Source: an uncultured Buttiauxella sp.
GTDB lineage: Bacteria; Pseudomonadota; Gammaproteobacteria; Enterobacterales; Enterobacteriaceae
Assembly (NCBI GenBank): GCA_946480445.1
Contig: CAMLJN010000026.1
Span: forward strand, 1 to 48,683
Length of the DNA: 48,683 nt
Reading direction: 5' to 3'
Shown: positions 16,767 through 26,600 of the stretch, piece after piece
Position numbering within the stretch: the first letter of the stretch is position 1
Layout: every line of letters starts with the position of its first letter
Notes under the pieces: generated by a model
Told to the model about the DNA's origin: nothing
Seen by the model: the letters and a program-made list of their open reading frames with translations, nothing else
Databases searched by the model: none
Position numbers and translations under genes: made by a program

Positions 16767-18677
16767 TTACTGCCTCGGCAGGCCGTTAAGGAAGTCGACT
16801 GCCCGATTTATGTCCCGCGTACGCGGCGTGGGCGGCAGACTATTCAGGAAGACGGAGCCGTAAGGACGCATGACCAGACGATTGTCGCAGATAACCAGTA
16901 CCCCCCTGTCATCCACGTCGCGGATTAAGCGTCCCACGCCCTGCTTGAGCGCGATCACCGCATCAGGAAGCTGGACGTCGTCGAACGGTTCTCCACCGCG
17001 AATGCGGCAGTCTTCCATGCGTGCTTTAAGCAGCGGATCGTCCGGGGAAGTAAACGGCAGCTTGTCGATAATCACCAGTGACAGGGCATCACCACGTACG
17101 TCCACCCCTTCCCAGAAGCTGCTGGTTGCCACCAGTAGCGCATTCCCGGCGCTGACAAACTGCTCCAGAAGCTGGCCTTTGCTGGTTTCACCCTGCAATA
17201 AAACCGGCAGCGTCATACTGGCCCGGAACTGTTCGGCCAGCTCACGCATCATGGCATGGGAGGTGCACAGCATAAAACAGCGGCCGTTGTTGGCCTCAAT
17301 CAACGGCTGGAGCATTTTTGCCAGATGGCGAGCGGCGTGGGGCTGGTTAGGCGCAGGTAACCCGCGCGGCACGCAGAGCAGCGCCTGAGTCGCATAGTCA
17401 AAGGGGCTGGCCAGCAACAGCGTGCGGGCATCGTCAATGCCGAGCCGATCGGTAAAGTGGCTTAGCTTATCGTTAACCGAAAGCGTGGCCGAGGTGAAAA
17501 TCCAGGTTCCTGCTTTCTGGGCGATCGCTTCTTTGAATTTGTCCGCCACCGACAGCGGCGTAAGCGCAAGGGTAAAATGCCGGGAATTACATTCGTACCA
17601 GTAGCTGTAACCCGGCTGATTGACATCTTTTAATCGTTTGATACGGCCGCGATAAATCACCGCCCTTTCGAAGGCGGCATCGAGCAGCGCCGAACGCCCG
17701 AGAGAAAGTTTTGCCACGTCGTAGCAAAGTTCCAGTGCATCGTCCAGCAGCACTAATGCGCGCTGGATAGCCGGCTGAGCAAGCAGCTCGCGCAGGTTCC
17801 CGCGATAGCCCGGATCGCCAAGCTGCAGACGGAAATCCTGGGTGCTTTGCGCCAGGCGATCGGCGCTTTTTTGCAGCTGCTGGGCATCGCGCACCTCGGT
17901 GCGGTAAGCGATGGAAATATCTTTGGCGAGATCCAGCAGCTGGCGGCTGGAGACGGACTGACCAAAATACTGGCTGGCAATATCCGGGATCTGGTGGGCC
18001 TCATCGAAGATCATCACTTCGGCCTCCGGGATAAGCTCCGCAAAACCGCTCTCTTTCACCACCATATCCGCAAGAAACAGGTGATGGTTTACCACCACCA
18101 CATCCGCGTCCATCGCTTTTTTACGGGCTTTGACCACGAAACAGTCCTTATAGAGCGGGCAATCCTGCCCCAGGCAGTTATCGTTGGTGCTGGTCACCAG
18201 CGGCCAGACCGTGGAATCTTCCGCGACGTTGGTGCAGGCGCTGATATCGCCATCCACCGCCTCGATAGCCCAGCTACGCAGCTGGATAACTTCGCTCAGG
18301 GTTTGCACCGGCAGATCGCCGCCCGCCAGCGCCTGCTGCTCAAGCCGCTCCAGACAGAGGTAGTTCGAACGCCCTTTCAGCAAAGCGAGACGGCCTTTGA
18401 AGCCAAGCGCCTTCGCCACGGTTGGCAGATCGCGGGCATAGAGCTGATCCTGAAGCGCCTTCGAGCCGGTAGAGATAATGACTTTTTTACCCGAACGCAG
18501 CGCAGGGGCAAGATAGGCATAGGTTTTCCCGGTCCCGGTACCGGCTTCCACCACCAGCTCTCGCCCGTCGGTAATGGCCTGGGTGACGGCCTGCGCCATT
18601 TCTCGCTGCGGTTCACGCGGTTTAAAGCCCGGTATCGCCAGCGCAAGCTGACCGTCTGCTGCAAAATCGTCCGTCAC
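16767..18677 (-). CDS. yoaA: DinG/XPD-family helicase YoaA
   Basis: 636-residue iron-sulfur superfamily 2 helicase, same length as E. coli YoaA. YoaA pairs with the chi subunit (HolC) of DNA polymerase III to help clear damaged replication forks. Walker A is EAGTGTGKTYAYLAPA (about 45-60), the DEAH box is IFDEAH, and the helicase C-terminal motifs include GVGRLIRDVDDRGVLVICDNR. Candidate FeS ligands are C108, C168, C173 and C179 (NCLGQDCPLYKDC), as in XPD/DinG. It is divergent from yoaB, and 70 bp separates its stop from the tsaB start. Confidence 0.95.
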   Translation of the reverse strand: MTDDFAADGQLALAIPGFKPREPQREMAQAVTQAITDGRELVVEAGTGTGKTYAYLAPALRSGKKVIISTGSKALQDQLYARDLPTVAKALGFKGRLALLKGRSNYLCLERLEQQALAGGDLPVQTLSEVIQLRSWAIEAVDGDISACTNVAEDSTVWPLVTSTNDNCLGQDCPLYKDCFVVKARKKAMDADVVVVNHHLFLADMVVKESGFAELIPEAEVMIFDEAHQIPDIASQYFGQSVSSRQLLDLAKDISIAYRTEVRDAQQLQKSADRLAQSTQDFRLQLGDPGYRGNLRELLAQPAIQRALVLLDDALELCYDVAKLSLGRSALLDAAFERAVIYRGRIKRLKDVNQPGYSYWYECNSRHFTLALTPLSVADKFKEAIAQKAGTWIFTSATLSVNDKLSHFTDRLGIDDARTLLLASPFDYATQALLCVPRGLPAPNQPHAARHLAKMLQPLIEANNGRCFMLCTSHAMMRELAEQFRASMTLPVLLQGETSKGQLLEQFVSAGNALLVATSSFWEGVDVRGDALSLVIIDKLPFTSPDDPLLKARMEDCRIRGGEPFDDVQLPDAVIALKQGVGRLIRDVDDRGVLVICDNRLVMRPYGSVFLNSLPPTPRTRDINRAVDFLNGLPRQ

Positions 18678-18806
18678 ATTACCCCCTGGATATATTGCCA
18701 GTGATTATGTCAGCCTCGGGAGTGTTAATCCAGCAAGCAGGTGGAAGCCAAATCGCGATTATGGCAGTCTGTTGGCAAAATTAAGCCCGTTGATAAGGAA
18801 AGAGTC

Positions 18807-19151
18807 ATGAGTATTGTGCGTGTAAAACCTGAAGCGCGTTGGTCCGATGCCGTCATTCATAACCAGACAGTTTATTACACCGGCGTACCGGAAAATCTGG
18901 ATGCGAACGCATACGAACAAACCGCTAATACCCTCGCGCAGATTGATGCCATGCTGAAAGAGCTGGACAGCGATAAGACGCGAATTCTGGATGTCACCAT
19001 CTTTTTACCCGACGGTGAGGACTTTGCGGCGATGAATAAAGCGTGGGACGAATGGGTTGTAGCGGGCCAGGCCCCTGTTCGCTGCACCGTACAGGCGAAA
19101 CTGATGAATCCGCGTTATAAGGTTGAAATCAAAATTATCGCCGCCGTGTAA
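18807..19151 (+). CDS. yoaB: RidA family protein YoaB
   Basis: 114-residue member of the RidA/YjgF/YER057c family. RidA proper hydrolyses reactive enamine/imine intermediates such as 2-aminoacrylate; the activity of YoaB itself is not established. The family-typical PVRCTVQAKLMNPRYKVEIKI (about residues 90-110) contains the conserved arginine that binds the substrate carboxylate. The ATG at 18807, after AAGGAAAGAG, aligns with E. coli MTIVRIDAEARWSD; the longer frame upstream is not conserved. Confidence 0.94.
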   Translation: MSIVRVKPEARWSDAVIHNQTVYYTGVPENLDANAYEQTANTLAQIDAMLKELDSDKTRILDVTIFLPDGEDFAAMNKAWDEWVVAGQAPVRCTVQAKLMNPRYKVEIKIIAAV

Positions 19152-19233
19152 AATGAACGTCGGGAGCACTGCGTTGCCCACCCCGGGGTGATTGTGCCGC
19201 AGGGGGGAAACGTAGTGCCTTCCAGCGCAGAGT

Positions 19234-19479
19234 TTAATCGTCTTCCTGATCGCTGTCCGGGCCGTGGCCGTAGTCCGGCTGCTCTTCCGGCGTCTGTTCT
19301 TCTTCGTCCTCGTCTTCAAAACGAGCAACGATCATCTCCCCGGTATGTGAAGCGCGGATCTCTGCCGCCACAACGGTGATGGCTTCTCCGCTACTCATCC
19401 CCTGCGCCATAAGCTCCTGAATACGCTCGACGGCCTGCTGTTGCTGCTCGTGGGACAGTGCTGGTAAACCTGAAATCAT
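19234..19479 (-). CDS. yoaH: YoaH family protein (UPF0181) with an acidic C-terminal extension
   Basis: 81-residue protein. Residues 1-59 match E. coli YoaH ([28 protein letters not shown]), a short alpha-helical protein of unknown function. E. coli YoaH ends at FEDEDE (59 aa), whereas this protein carries on for about 22 residues rich in Glu, Asp, Gln and Pro (tail ending GPDSDQEDD). It is divergent from pabB across about 110 bp. Confidence 0.9.
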   Translation of the reverse strand: MISGLPALSHEQQQQAVERIQELMAQGMSSGEAITVVAAEIRASHTGEMIVARFEDEDEEEQTPEEQPDYGHGPDSDQEDD

Positions 19480-19589
19480 CGTAGACTCCTGTTACATTGC
19501 TTTAAATAAATTATCTTTCACGTCGCCTGACGGGTGCCAGAAAATTCTTTTTATGGCAGGCTGGCGACTTTCGTTTTCAGGTTTGGGTA

Positions 19590-20951
19590 ATGACGTTGCA
19601 AACTCCCGCTTTACACCGGCTCCCCTGGCAGCCGGATGCTGTTCAACAAACTTTTTCCACCCTTGCCGACAAGCCCTGGGCCATGCTGCTTCACTCAGGC
19701 TTTGCCGATCATCCCCATAACCGTTTTGATATTCTGGTCGCCCAGCCCCGTGGCACGGTGGTGACTCGCGGCCTGCAAACCACCTGCACCCTCGACGGGG
19801 TAACTAAGGTACACCACGGCGATCCGTTGGCCGTGCTGCAACAGGCGCTGGACGGCTTTGGCTTTGCGCCGCACACCCGCGAAGACCTGCCGTTTGCTGG
19901 CGGTGCGCTGGGGCTGTTTGGCTACGACCTGGGCCGTCATTTTGAAAAAATCCCCCACCTTGCGCAAGCCTCTCTGCACACGCCCGATATGGCGGTAGGG
20001 ATATATGACTGGGCGTTAATTGCCGATCACCAGCAAAAGCGGCTGACGCTGCTGTGCTGGGGAGATATATCAGCGCGCCTGAGCTGGCTGGAGTCGCAAA
20101 GCAGGCCGCCTCGCGAGGCTTTCCGCCTGACCAGCAACTGGCGATCCAACATGACCCGCGAGCAGTATGGACGTAATTTCCGCCAGGTACAGGAATATCT
20201 TCTCAGTGGCGACTGCTACCAGGTCAACCTTGCCCAGCGTTTCAGCGCCTCTTATCTCGGCGATGAATGGCTGGCGTTCGAAAAACTGAACGCGGCCAAT
20301 CGGGCGCCCTTTAGCGCCTTTATCCGCCTTGAAGACAGCGTGATACTGAGTCTCTCGCCGGAACGCTTCATTTTACTGGAAGACAAAAAAATTCAGACGC
20401 GGCCAATTAAAGGTACCCTGCCGCGTCTGCAAGATGCCGGTGAGGATGCGAAACAGGCCGCAAAACTCGCAGCCTCCCCGAAAGACCGGGCCGAGAACCT
20501 GATGATTGTCGATCTGCTGCGTAATGATATTGGGCGGGTTGCCGTCCCCGGAAGCGTACGCGTCCCGGAGCTGTTCGTGGTTGAGCCTTTCCCGGCGGTG
20601 CATCATCTTGTCAGCACCATCACAGCAGATCTCCCTGAAAGGTTACAGGCAACCGATCTTTTGCGCGCCAGCTTCCCCGGCGGCTCTATCACCGGCGCGC
20701 CTAAGGTGCGGGCGATGGAAATTATTGAAGAGCTGGAGCCGCAGCGCCGCAATGCCTGGTGCGGCAGCATTGGCTATCTCAGTTTCTGCGGCAATATGGA
20801 TACCAGTATTACCATCCGAACGCTTATCGCGGAGGGCGGCAGGCTGTACTGCTCTGCCGGGGGCGGTATCGTCGCCGACAGCACGGAAGAGAGCGAATAT
20901 CAGGAAACATTTGATAAAGTTAACCGTATCCTGCCCACACTGGAGAACTGA
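19590..20951 (+). CDS. pabB: Aminodeoxychorismate synthase component I (PabB)
   Basis: With PabA (glutaminase), converts chorismate and ammonia to 4-amino-4-deoxychorismate, the first step to p-aminobenzoate and folate. It is 453 residues, the same as in E. coli. The chorismate-binding C-terminal domain is complete: TRPIKGTLPRLQDAGED with the catalytic lysine, DRAENLMIVDLLRNDIGRVA, FPGGSITGAPKVRAMEIIEELE and GGGIVADSTEESEYQETFDK. The N-terminal part belongs to the anthranilate synthase component I N domain. It is followed 3 bp later by nudL; the two are probably one operon. Confidence 0.96.
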   Translation: MTLQTPALHRLPWQPDAVQQTFSTLADKPWAMLLHSGFADHPHNRFDILVAQPRGTVVTRGLQTTCTLDGVTKVHHGDPLAVLQQALDGFGFAPHTREDLPFAGGALGLFGYDLGRHFEKIPHLAQASLHTPDMAVGIYDWALIADHQQKRLTLLCWGDISARLSWLESQSRPPREAFRLTSNWRSNMTREQYGRNFRQVQEYLLSGDCYQVNLAQRFSASYLGDEWLAFEKLNAANRAPFSAFIRLEDSVILSLSPERFILLEDKKIQTRPIKGTLPRLQDAGEDAKQAAKLAASPKDRAENLMIVDLLRNDIGRVAVPGSVRVPELFVVEPFPAVHHLVSTITADLPERLQATDLLRASFPGGSITGAPKVRAMEIIEELEPQRRNAWCGSIGYLSFCGNMDTSITIRTLIAEGGRLYCSAGGGIVADSTEESEYQETFDKVNRILPTLEN

Positions 20952-20954
20952 TGC

Positions 20955-21536
20955 ATGTCCGGCCCCTCCCTGACGCTCAATGATTTTCTGTCGCGCTTCC
21001 AGCTGTTGCAGCCGTCGCTTGCAAGCGTAAGCGCCAGCAATAAGCGCCAGGCCGCCGTACTGGTGCCTGTCGTGCGCCGCCCGCAGCCCGGCCTGCTGCT
21101 GACCCAGCGTTCCCCGCTGCTGCGCAAACACCCAGGCCAGGTCGCTTTCCCCGGCGGAGCGGTGGACAACACGGATGCATCGCTTATCGCCGCTGCCCTG
21201 CGCGAGGCCCACGAAGAAGTCGCCATCCCGCCTGACCGCGTGGAAATCATCGGTACCCTTCCCCCCGTTGACAGCGTGACGGGCTTCCAGGTCACGCCGG
21301 TCGTGGGCATCATCCCGCCTGATTTGCCTTATCGTGCCAGCGAAGACGAAGTAGCCGCCGTTTTTGAAATGCCGCTGATCGAGGCCCTGCGCCTCGGGCG
21401 TTATCATCCACTCGATATCCATCGCCGCGGTAACGCACACCGCGTCTGGCTTTCCTGGTATCAGCACTATTTTGTCTGGGGCATGACGGCAGGCATTATC
21501 CGCGAGCTGGCTTTGCAGATAGGTGTGGAACCTTGA
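20955..21536 (+). CDS. nudL: CoA pyrophosphatase NudL
   Basis: 193-residue Nudix hydrolase that probably hydrolyses CoA or its oxidised forms to phosphopantetheine and 3',5'-ADP. The CoA-class motif [23 protein letters not shown] (about 36-58) precedes the Nudix box (GGAVDN...[13 protein letters not shown], with the REXXEE metal ligands in REAHEE). It begins 3 bp after the pabB stop, without a clear Shine-Dalgarno of its own, suggesting translational coupling. Confidence 0.94.
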   Translation: MSGPSLTLNDFLSRFQLLQPSLASVSASNKRQAAVLVPVVRRPQPGLLLTQRSPLLRKHPGQVAFPGGAVDNTDASLIAAALREAHEEVAIPPDRVEIIGTLPPVDSVTGFQVTPVVGIIPPDLPYRASEDEVAAVFEMPLIEALRLGRYHPLDIHRRGNAHRVWLSWYQHYFVWGMTAGIIRELALQIGVEP

Positions 21537-21736
21537 TCACCCTTTCATTGTGCCAAAGAGACTATATTACGTAGAGAGTCTTGCTGTGATTGCGCTGATA
21601 TTAGGTGTTTTATCGTTAACCATTAGTTTAATTCATGTGAATAGTTTACTCAGGTAAGCAATAAATTTTTAAACTAGCGACCAGCCAATTTATAGCATCA
21701 TATTTTACAAACGCGGTGCCTCAGAGGAGTTTTAGT

Positions 21737-23101
21737 GTGATTAGCATATTCGACATGTTCAAAGTCGGCATTGGGCCTTCCAGTTCCCATACCGTCGGGC
21801 CAATGAAGGCCGGTAAGCAGTTTGTCGATGATCTGGTCGAAAAAGGTCTGCTTGAGAGCATCACGCGCGTGGCGGTGGATGTCTACGGTTCCCTCTCTCT
21901 GACGGGGAAAGGCCACCACACCGATATCGCCATTATCATGGGTCTGGCAGGTAACCAGCCGGACAACGTTGATATTGACGCTATTCCCGGTTTTATTCGC
22001 GACGTTGAAGCGCGCGGTCGCCTGTGGCTGGCCCAGGGCCGCCATGAGGTCGATTTCCCGAAAGATAACGGCATGCGCTTTAGCAGCGACAACCTGCCGC
22101 TGCACGAAAACGGCATGACGATCCACGCTTACAGCGGCGATAAAGAGATCTACTGCAAGACCTACTACTCCATCGGCGGCGGCTTTATCGTTGATGAAGA
22201 GCATTTCGGCAAAGAAGCCGTCAATGAAATCGTCGTGCCCTATGCATTTAATTCCGCACACGAAATGCTTCAGCACTGCAAAGATACCGGTATGTCCCTT
22301 TCCGGTGTGATCATGCAAAACGAGCTGGCGCTGCACAGCCGCAAAGAGATTGAAGAGTACTTCGCCAACGTCTGGAGCACGATGCGTGCCTGTATCGATC
22401 GCGGCGTGAACACCGAAGGCGTGCTGCCAGGCCCGCTGCGCGTCCCGCGTCGTGCTTCTGCGCTGCGTCGTATGCTGGTCTCCAGCGACAAACTTTCCCA
22501 CGATCCGATGAATGTGGTGGACTGGGTCAATATGTTCGCGCTGGCGGTTAACGAAGAGAACGCTGCCGGTGGACGCGTAGTGACCGCCCCGACTAACGGT
22601 GCCTGCGGCATCGTCCCTGCTGTGCTTGCCTACTACGATCATTTTATCGAGCCGGTCAGCCCGGATACCTGGATCCGCTATTTCCTGGCTGCGGGGGCCA
22701 TCGGTGCGCTCTACAAAATGAACGCTTCTATTTCCGGCGCCGAAGTTGGCTGCCAGGGTGAAGTGGGCGTGGCCTGCTCGATGGCCGCTGCGGGTCTGGC
22801 AGAGATTTTAGGTGCCAGTCCGGAGCAGGTTTGCGTGGCGGCGGAAATCGGTATGGAGCATAACCTGGGGCTGACCTGCGATCCGGTAGCCGGTCAGGTA
22901 CAGGTGCCGTGCATCGAACGTAACGCGATTGCTTCCGTGAAAGCGATTAACGCTACCCGTATGGCTATGCGTCGTACCAGCGAGCCGCGCGTTTCCCTTG
23001 ATAAAGTTATTGAGACGATGTACGAGACGGGCAAAGATATGAATGCCAAATACCGCGAAACCTCTCGCGGAGGCCTGGCGATAAAAGTGCAGTGTGACTA
23101 A
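21737..23101 (+). CDS. sdaA: L-serine ammonia-lyase SdaA (GTG start)
   Basis: Iron-sulfur L-serine deaminase converting L-serine to pyruvate and ammonia. A GTG at 21737, preceded by GAGGAG at 7-bp spacing, gives 454 residues starting (M)ISIFDMFKVGIGPSSSHTVGP, equal in length to E. coli SdaA; the upstream ATG at 21716 has no such support. The cysteines expected to hold the [4Fe-4S] cluster are seen in GCQGEVGVACSMAAAG, LTCDPVAGQ and VQVPCIERNA near the C terminus. A leader of about 200 bp separates it from nudL. A perfect 10-bp hairpin follows the gene. Confidence 0.96.
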   Translation: MISIFDMFKVGIGPSSSHTVGPMKAGKQFVDDLVEKGLLESITRVAVDVYGSLSLTGKGHHTDIAIIMGLAGNQPDNVDIDAIPGFIRDVEARGRLWLAQGRHEVDFPKDNGMRFSSDNLPLHENGMTIHAYSGDKEIYCKTYYSIGGGFIVDEEHFGKEAVNEIVVPYAFNSAHEMLQHCKDTGMSLSGVIMQNELALHSRKEIEEYFANVWSTMRACIDRGVNTEGVLPGPLRVPRRASALRRMLVSSDKLSHDPMNVVDWVNMFALAVNEENAAGGRVVTAPTNGACGIVPAVLAYYDHFIEPVSPDTWIRYFLAAGAIGALYKMNASISGAEVGCQGEVGVACSMAAAGLAEILGASPEQVCVAAEIGMEHNLGLTCDPVAGQVQVPCIERNAIASVKAINATRMAMRRTSEPRVSLDKVIETMYETGKDMNAKYRETSRGGLAIKVQCD

Positions 23102-23113
23102 TTAACCGCCCCG

Positions 23114-23139
23114 GCAGGGCGCCTTGTCTGGCGCCCTGC
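23114..23139 (+). terminator. Hairpin after sdaA
   Basis: GCAGGGCGCC-TTGTCT-GGCGCCCTGC, a 10-bp perfect stem 12 bp past the sdaA stop. The downstream sequence is pyrimidine-rich (ACAATCCTTTCTTCTT) rather than a pure T-run. Confidence 0.7.
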
Positions 23140-23240
23140 ACAATCCTTTCTTCTTCCCTCGTCGTTAGCCCATTCCCCCACTACACTTTGAATGTTCTGC
23201 GCACAATGGTTGGTCGCAGGCCGAGCAAAGGTGACCAGGG

Positions 23241-24839
23241 ATGCAGACCGCGCAACGTATCATTAAGGGTTATCGTCGCAGGCGCTTTATTGTCTGTGCA
23301 GCTATGGCCGTGCTGGTCCTTTTTCTCACCTTAAGCCTGCGCTATGTCGCTGAACGCAATATGAATGAACACCGCATGCTCGCCTTCAACTCCCGGGCCA
23401 TCACTACGCTTGAGAACGTGCTTGCGCCCCTGCAAGACATCAGCGCGGATGTCCTGCAACTGGTCGGCATGTCCTGCGATACGGCGCAGCTCAGGCTACG
23501 CGAGTACGTGGCCAGAATGCAAACCCTGCGAGCCATCGCCCTGGTCAAAGACGGAGTGCTTTACTGCTCGAGTATTTTTGGCCCCCGAAATATCCCGCTT
23601 TCGCTGCTCCAGCCGCGCCTGCCTGCCCCCACGCCGCTCCTCCTGCTTTCCATCGACCGGTCTTTGCTTAAAGGCTCGCCGATCCTGATTTCCTGGCATC
23701 CGGCGCAAAACGCCAGCCACGATGGCATTATGGAGGTCGTGAATATCGAAATGCTAATCGAATTGATGCTCGAACCGGAGCGGCCCTGGGTGTCGCGCGC
23801 CGTGCTGAACGTGGCGGGTACACATCTGGAATATGGTAAGGGCTTGCTGGCACGCGTAAGCGCTGACAGCGGTGAGGTCCTCCATGAAATGGCTTCAGAA
23901 AAGTTTCCGTTCTCGATAACCACCGTTGGCCCTTCCGCCAGCGATCTGGCCCTGAAGAATCTCCCGACGCAGCTTCCGCTGGCGCTGATCCTTAGCATGC
24001 TGATCGGCTATATCACCTGGCTTGCCACCGCTAACCGCATGAGCTTTTCCTGGGAGATTAACCTCGGGCTTGCCTCGCGAGAGTTCGAGGTTTTCTGCCA
24101 GCCGCAGCTGAATTCCCGTAGCTTAGAGTGCGTCGGTGTAGAACTGCTGCTGCGCTGGAATAACCCGCGGCAGGGCTGGATTTCACCCGACGTGTTTATT
24201 CCCCTTGCCGAACAGCAAAATCTTATCGCACCGCTCACGCGTTTTGTGCTGGATGAAACCGTCCGTCAGCTGGCAATGTTCCCTGGCTCACCGGATTTTC
24301 ACATTGGGCTGAACGTGGCCGCCAGCCATTTCCACAATAGCGAGATTATCGACGATCTGCGGCGCTACTGGTTCCCGGCGAATGCCGTTCAGCGCCTTAC
24401 GCTTGAGCTAACCGAGCGTGACGCGCTGCCGGAAGTCGACCATCGGGTGGTGCGCGATTTACATCGGCTGGGCGTCGAATTAGCCATTGATGATTTCGGC
24501 ACCGGACAGAGTTCCCTTGCGTACCTTGAAACCTTAAATCCGGACGTGTTGAAAATAGATAAATCATTCACCGCCGCCATAGGCACCGACGCGGTTAACT
24601 CCACGGTGACGGACATTATTATCGCGCTGGCGCAAAGGCTGGGGATAGATTTGGTCGCGGAAGGCGTTGAAACACCGCAGCAGGCAGAGTATCTGCGCCG
24701 CCACGGTGTTGATGTCTTACAAGGTTATCTGTTCGCGCGGCCGATGCCGCTAAAAGAGTTTCCACGCTGGCTTGAGGGCCGCAGACCGCCGCCCTCTCAC
24801 CATAATGATCACGTTATTCCCGCGATCCCTTTACGCTGA
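23241..24839 (+). CDS. pdeD: c-di-GMP phosphodiesterase with CSS-motif sensor (PdeD/YoaD)
   Basis: 532-residue inner-membrane enzyme, same length as E. coli PdeD. TM1 is about residues 18-38; a periplasmic CSS-motif domain follows with its conserved cysteines (GMSCDTAQL and YCSSIFG); TM2 is about 235-255; a cytoplasmic EAL domain ends the protein. EAL-domain motifs are present: ELLLRWNNP (EXL), LTERD, DDFGTGQSS and AEGVETPQQ. CSS-type enzymes are controlled by the periplasmic disulfide state through DsbA/DsbB, and dsbB also lies in this window. The expected result is hydrolysis of c-di-GMP to pGpG, favouring motility over matrix production. It converges on yoaE, 1 bp apart. Confidence 0.94.
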   Translation: MQTAQRIIKGYRRRRFIVCAAMAVLVLFLTLSLRYVAERNMNEHRMLAFNSRAITTLENVLAPLQDISADVLQLVGMSCDTAQLRLREYVARMQTLRAIALVKDGVLYCSSIFGPRNIPLSLLQPRLPAPTPLLLLSIDRSLLKGSPILISWHPAQNASHDGIMEVVNIEMLIELMLEPERPWVSRAVLNVAGTHLEYGKGLLARVSADSGEVLHEMASEKFPFSITTVGPSASDLALKNLPTQLPLALILSMLIGYITWLATANRMSFSWEINLGLASREFEVFCQPQLNSRSLECVGVELLLRWNNPRQGWISPDVFIPLAEQQNLIAPLTRFVLDETVRQLAMFPGSPDFHIGLNVAASHFHNSEIIDDLRRYWFPANAVQRLTLELTERDALPEVDHRVVRDLHRLGVELAIDDFGTGQSSLAYLETLNPDVLKIDKSFTAAIGTDAVNSTVTDIIIALAQRLGIDLVAEGVETPQQAEYLRRHGVDVLQGYLFARPMPLKEFPRWLEGRRPPPSHHNDHVIPAIPLR

Positions 24840-24840
24840 A

Positions 24841-26400
24841 TTACTCTTCTTCTTCCTCGCGCGGGTCGCGTTCTTTCACGATACGGACCAGGTCAACGCG
24901 GTAATCGTTCGCCTCCACTATCTGAATACTCAGCGGCGCAAATTCAATGACCTCGCCCGGTTTAGGGATTTGCCCGTTAACCGAGATAACCAGCCCGGCG
25001 ATGGAGGCGATATCTTCTTCATCATTGACCAGGGTATTGATGTCCAGATGCTGCTGAATGGCGTGCAGATCGGTTGAGCCTTTCACCAGCCAGCCGTCAC
25101 CGTCGCGCACGATTTCTGGCGTTTCGTCGGCGTCCGGGAACTCGCCGGCAATAGCTTCCAGCACGTCCAGCGGTGTCACCAGCCCCTGTACCACGCCAAA
25201 TTCGTTATTCACGATAACGAAGCTGCCGCGAGCGCGACGCAGCACGCCCAGCAGGTTGATAGGGTCCAGCGTTTCCGGCACAACGATAGCAGGCGTCCGG
25301 GAGGCGATAGCCGTGACGTCTGCCCCTTTGTCCAGGGCCACCAGCAGCTCTTTAGCCCGTACGATACCGATGATTTCGTCCAGCTCGCCACGGCATACCG
25401 GGAACAGGCTATGCGGTGATTCAAGCAGCTGTTCACGTATCTCATCCACGGACTTGTCCGCATCCACCCAGGAGATTTCACCGCGCGGCGTCATAATGCT
25501 GCGCAGCGAGCGCGACGCCAGCGTCAGCACGCCGTTGATCATATAGCGTTCTTCAGCCGCAAAGGCTTCCGCCTCAATCGGCGTTATCGTTTTGCTTTCA
25601 TCGCGCTCAGCGCGTTCCTGACGCTTGCCGTTCATCAGACGCAGGATCGCATCCGCCGTACGGGCGCGCAGCGGAACACTCGACTGATGGCGAAGAAAGT
25701 TGCGACGCGCAATCTGGTTAAACAGCTCGATAACAATCGAGAAGCCAATGGCCGCGTAGAGATAGCCTTTCGGAATATGGAAGCCGAAGCCTTCCGCCAC
25801 CAGGCTCAGACCAATCATCAGCAGGAAGCTCAGGCAGAGCACCACAACCGTTGGATGCTGGTTGACGAAGTTCGTCAGCGGCTTTGACGCCAGCAGCATC
25901 ACCCCCATCGCAATGACAACCGCAGCCATCATCACCGGCAGGTGGTTGACCATGCCCACGGCGGTAATGACCGCATCGAGGGAGAACACCGCATCAAGTA
26001 CAACGATTTGCAGCACTACGACCCAGAAGCTGGCGTAGCCTTTTCCGTGTCCGTCATCATGCTGGCGGTTTTCCAGCCGTTCGTGCAATTCCGTCGTGGC
26101 TTTGAACAGCAGGAATATCCCCCCGAGCAGCATGATTAAATCACGCCCCGAGAAAGCTTTGTCCATCACGCTGAACAGCGGTTGGGTGAGCGTCACCAGC
26201 CATGAGATTAATGACAGCAAACCAAGGCGCATCACCAAAGCAAGAGATAAGCCGATAAGTCGGGCTTTATCACGCTGTTTTGGCGGCAGTTTATCCGCAA
26301 GAATGGCGATAAATACCAGGTTGTCGATACCCAGTACGATCTCCAGCACGACAAGTGTCAGCAAGCCCGCCCAGATTTGCGGGTCCATCAGGAATTCCAT
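24841..26400 (-). CDS. yoaE: TerC/CorC-type membrane protein YoaE
   Basis: 519-residue protein: an N-terminal TerC domain of about seven membrane helices (residues ~14-240, with [20 protein letters not shown] and [17 protein letters not shown], whose acidic residues are typical of the family), then two CBS domains (~300-420) and a CorC_HlyC C-terminal domain. TerC relatives (Alx, MntP-like exporters) are linked to metal ion, mainly manganese, handling at the membrane; the function of YoaE itself is not established. It is preceded by a long leader containing an ORF that overlaps its start codon (see 26388-26600). Confidence 0.92.
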   Translation of the reverse strand: MEFLMDPQIWAGLLTLVVLEIVLGIDNLVFIAILADKLPPKQRDKARLIGLSLALVMRLGLLSLISWLVTLTQPLFSVMDKAFSGRDLIMLLGGIFLLFKATTELHERLENRQHDDGHGKGYASFWVVVLQIVVLDAVFSLDAVITAVGMVNHLPVMMAAVVIAMGVMLLASKPLTNFVNQHPTVVVLCLSFLLMIGLSLVAEGFGFHIPKGYLYAAIGFSIVIELFNQIARRNFLRHQSSVPLRARTADAILRLMNGKRQERAERDESKTITPIEAEAFAAEERYMINGVLTLASRSLRSIMTPRGEISWVDADKSVDEIREQLLESPHSLFPVCRGELDEIIGIVRAKELLVALDKGADVTAIASRTPAIVVPETLDPINLLGVLRRARGSFVIVNNEFGVVQGLVTPLDVLEAIAGEFPDADETPEIVRDGDGWLVKGSTDLHAIQQHLDINTLVNDEEDIASIAGLVISVNGQIPKPGEVIEFAPLSIQIVEANDYRVDLVRIVKERDPREEEEE

Positions 26401-26600
26401 GACGCCCTCCGCAGACTGACAAAGCCAGACAGCACGCCGCTATTTGCGGGCGCAACACTTTGAATTGGATATGAAAACGGACGGGAAACGTCGCGTTGCT
26501 GGACTGAGGCTACAGTCCTGAAAGTGATAAGACGTCGGTGACGGTCCATACGGTGGGCTACTGCCCCATACTCCTTAGAAATTAAACAAGAGCTCAACAT
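26388..26600 (-). CDS. Possible upstream ORF overlapping the yoaE start (YoaL-like)
   Basis: A 70-codon frame runs through the yoaE leader and ends 13 bp inside yoaE, out of frame, an arrangement typical of translational coupling. The product would be basic and Ser/Val-rich ([20 protein letters not shown] from residue 18). E. coli has an annotated small ORF, yoaL, just upstream of yoaE; I think this is its counterpart but cannot confirm the sequence. There is no good Shine-Dalgarno at the first ATG (26600). A strong AAGGAG at about 26571-26576 precedes an out-of-frame ATG, and an internal ATG at residue 18 is an alternative start. Confidence 0.4.
   Translation of the reverse strand: MLSSCLISKEYGAVAHRMDRHRRLITFRTVASVQQRDVSRPFSYPIQSVAPANSGVLSGFVSLRRASWNS

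Noticed and set aside
16371-16928. Long plus-strand ORFs opposite tsaB and yoaA
   Set aside because: They are shadows of conserved minus-strand genes in GC-rich DNA, low-complexity in composition.
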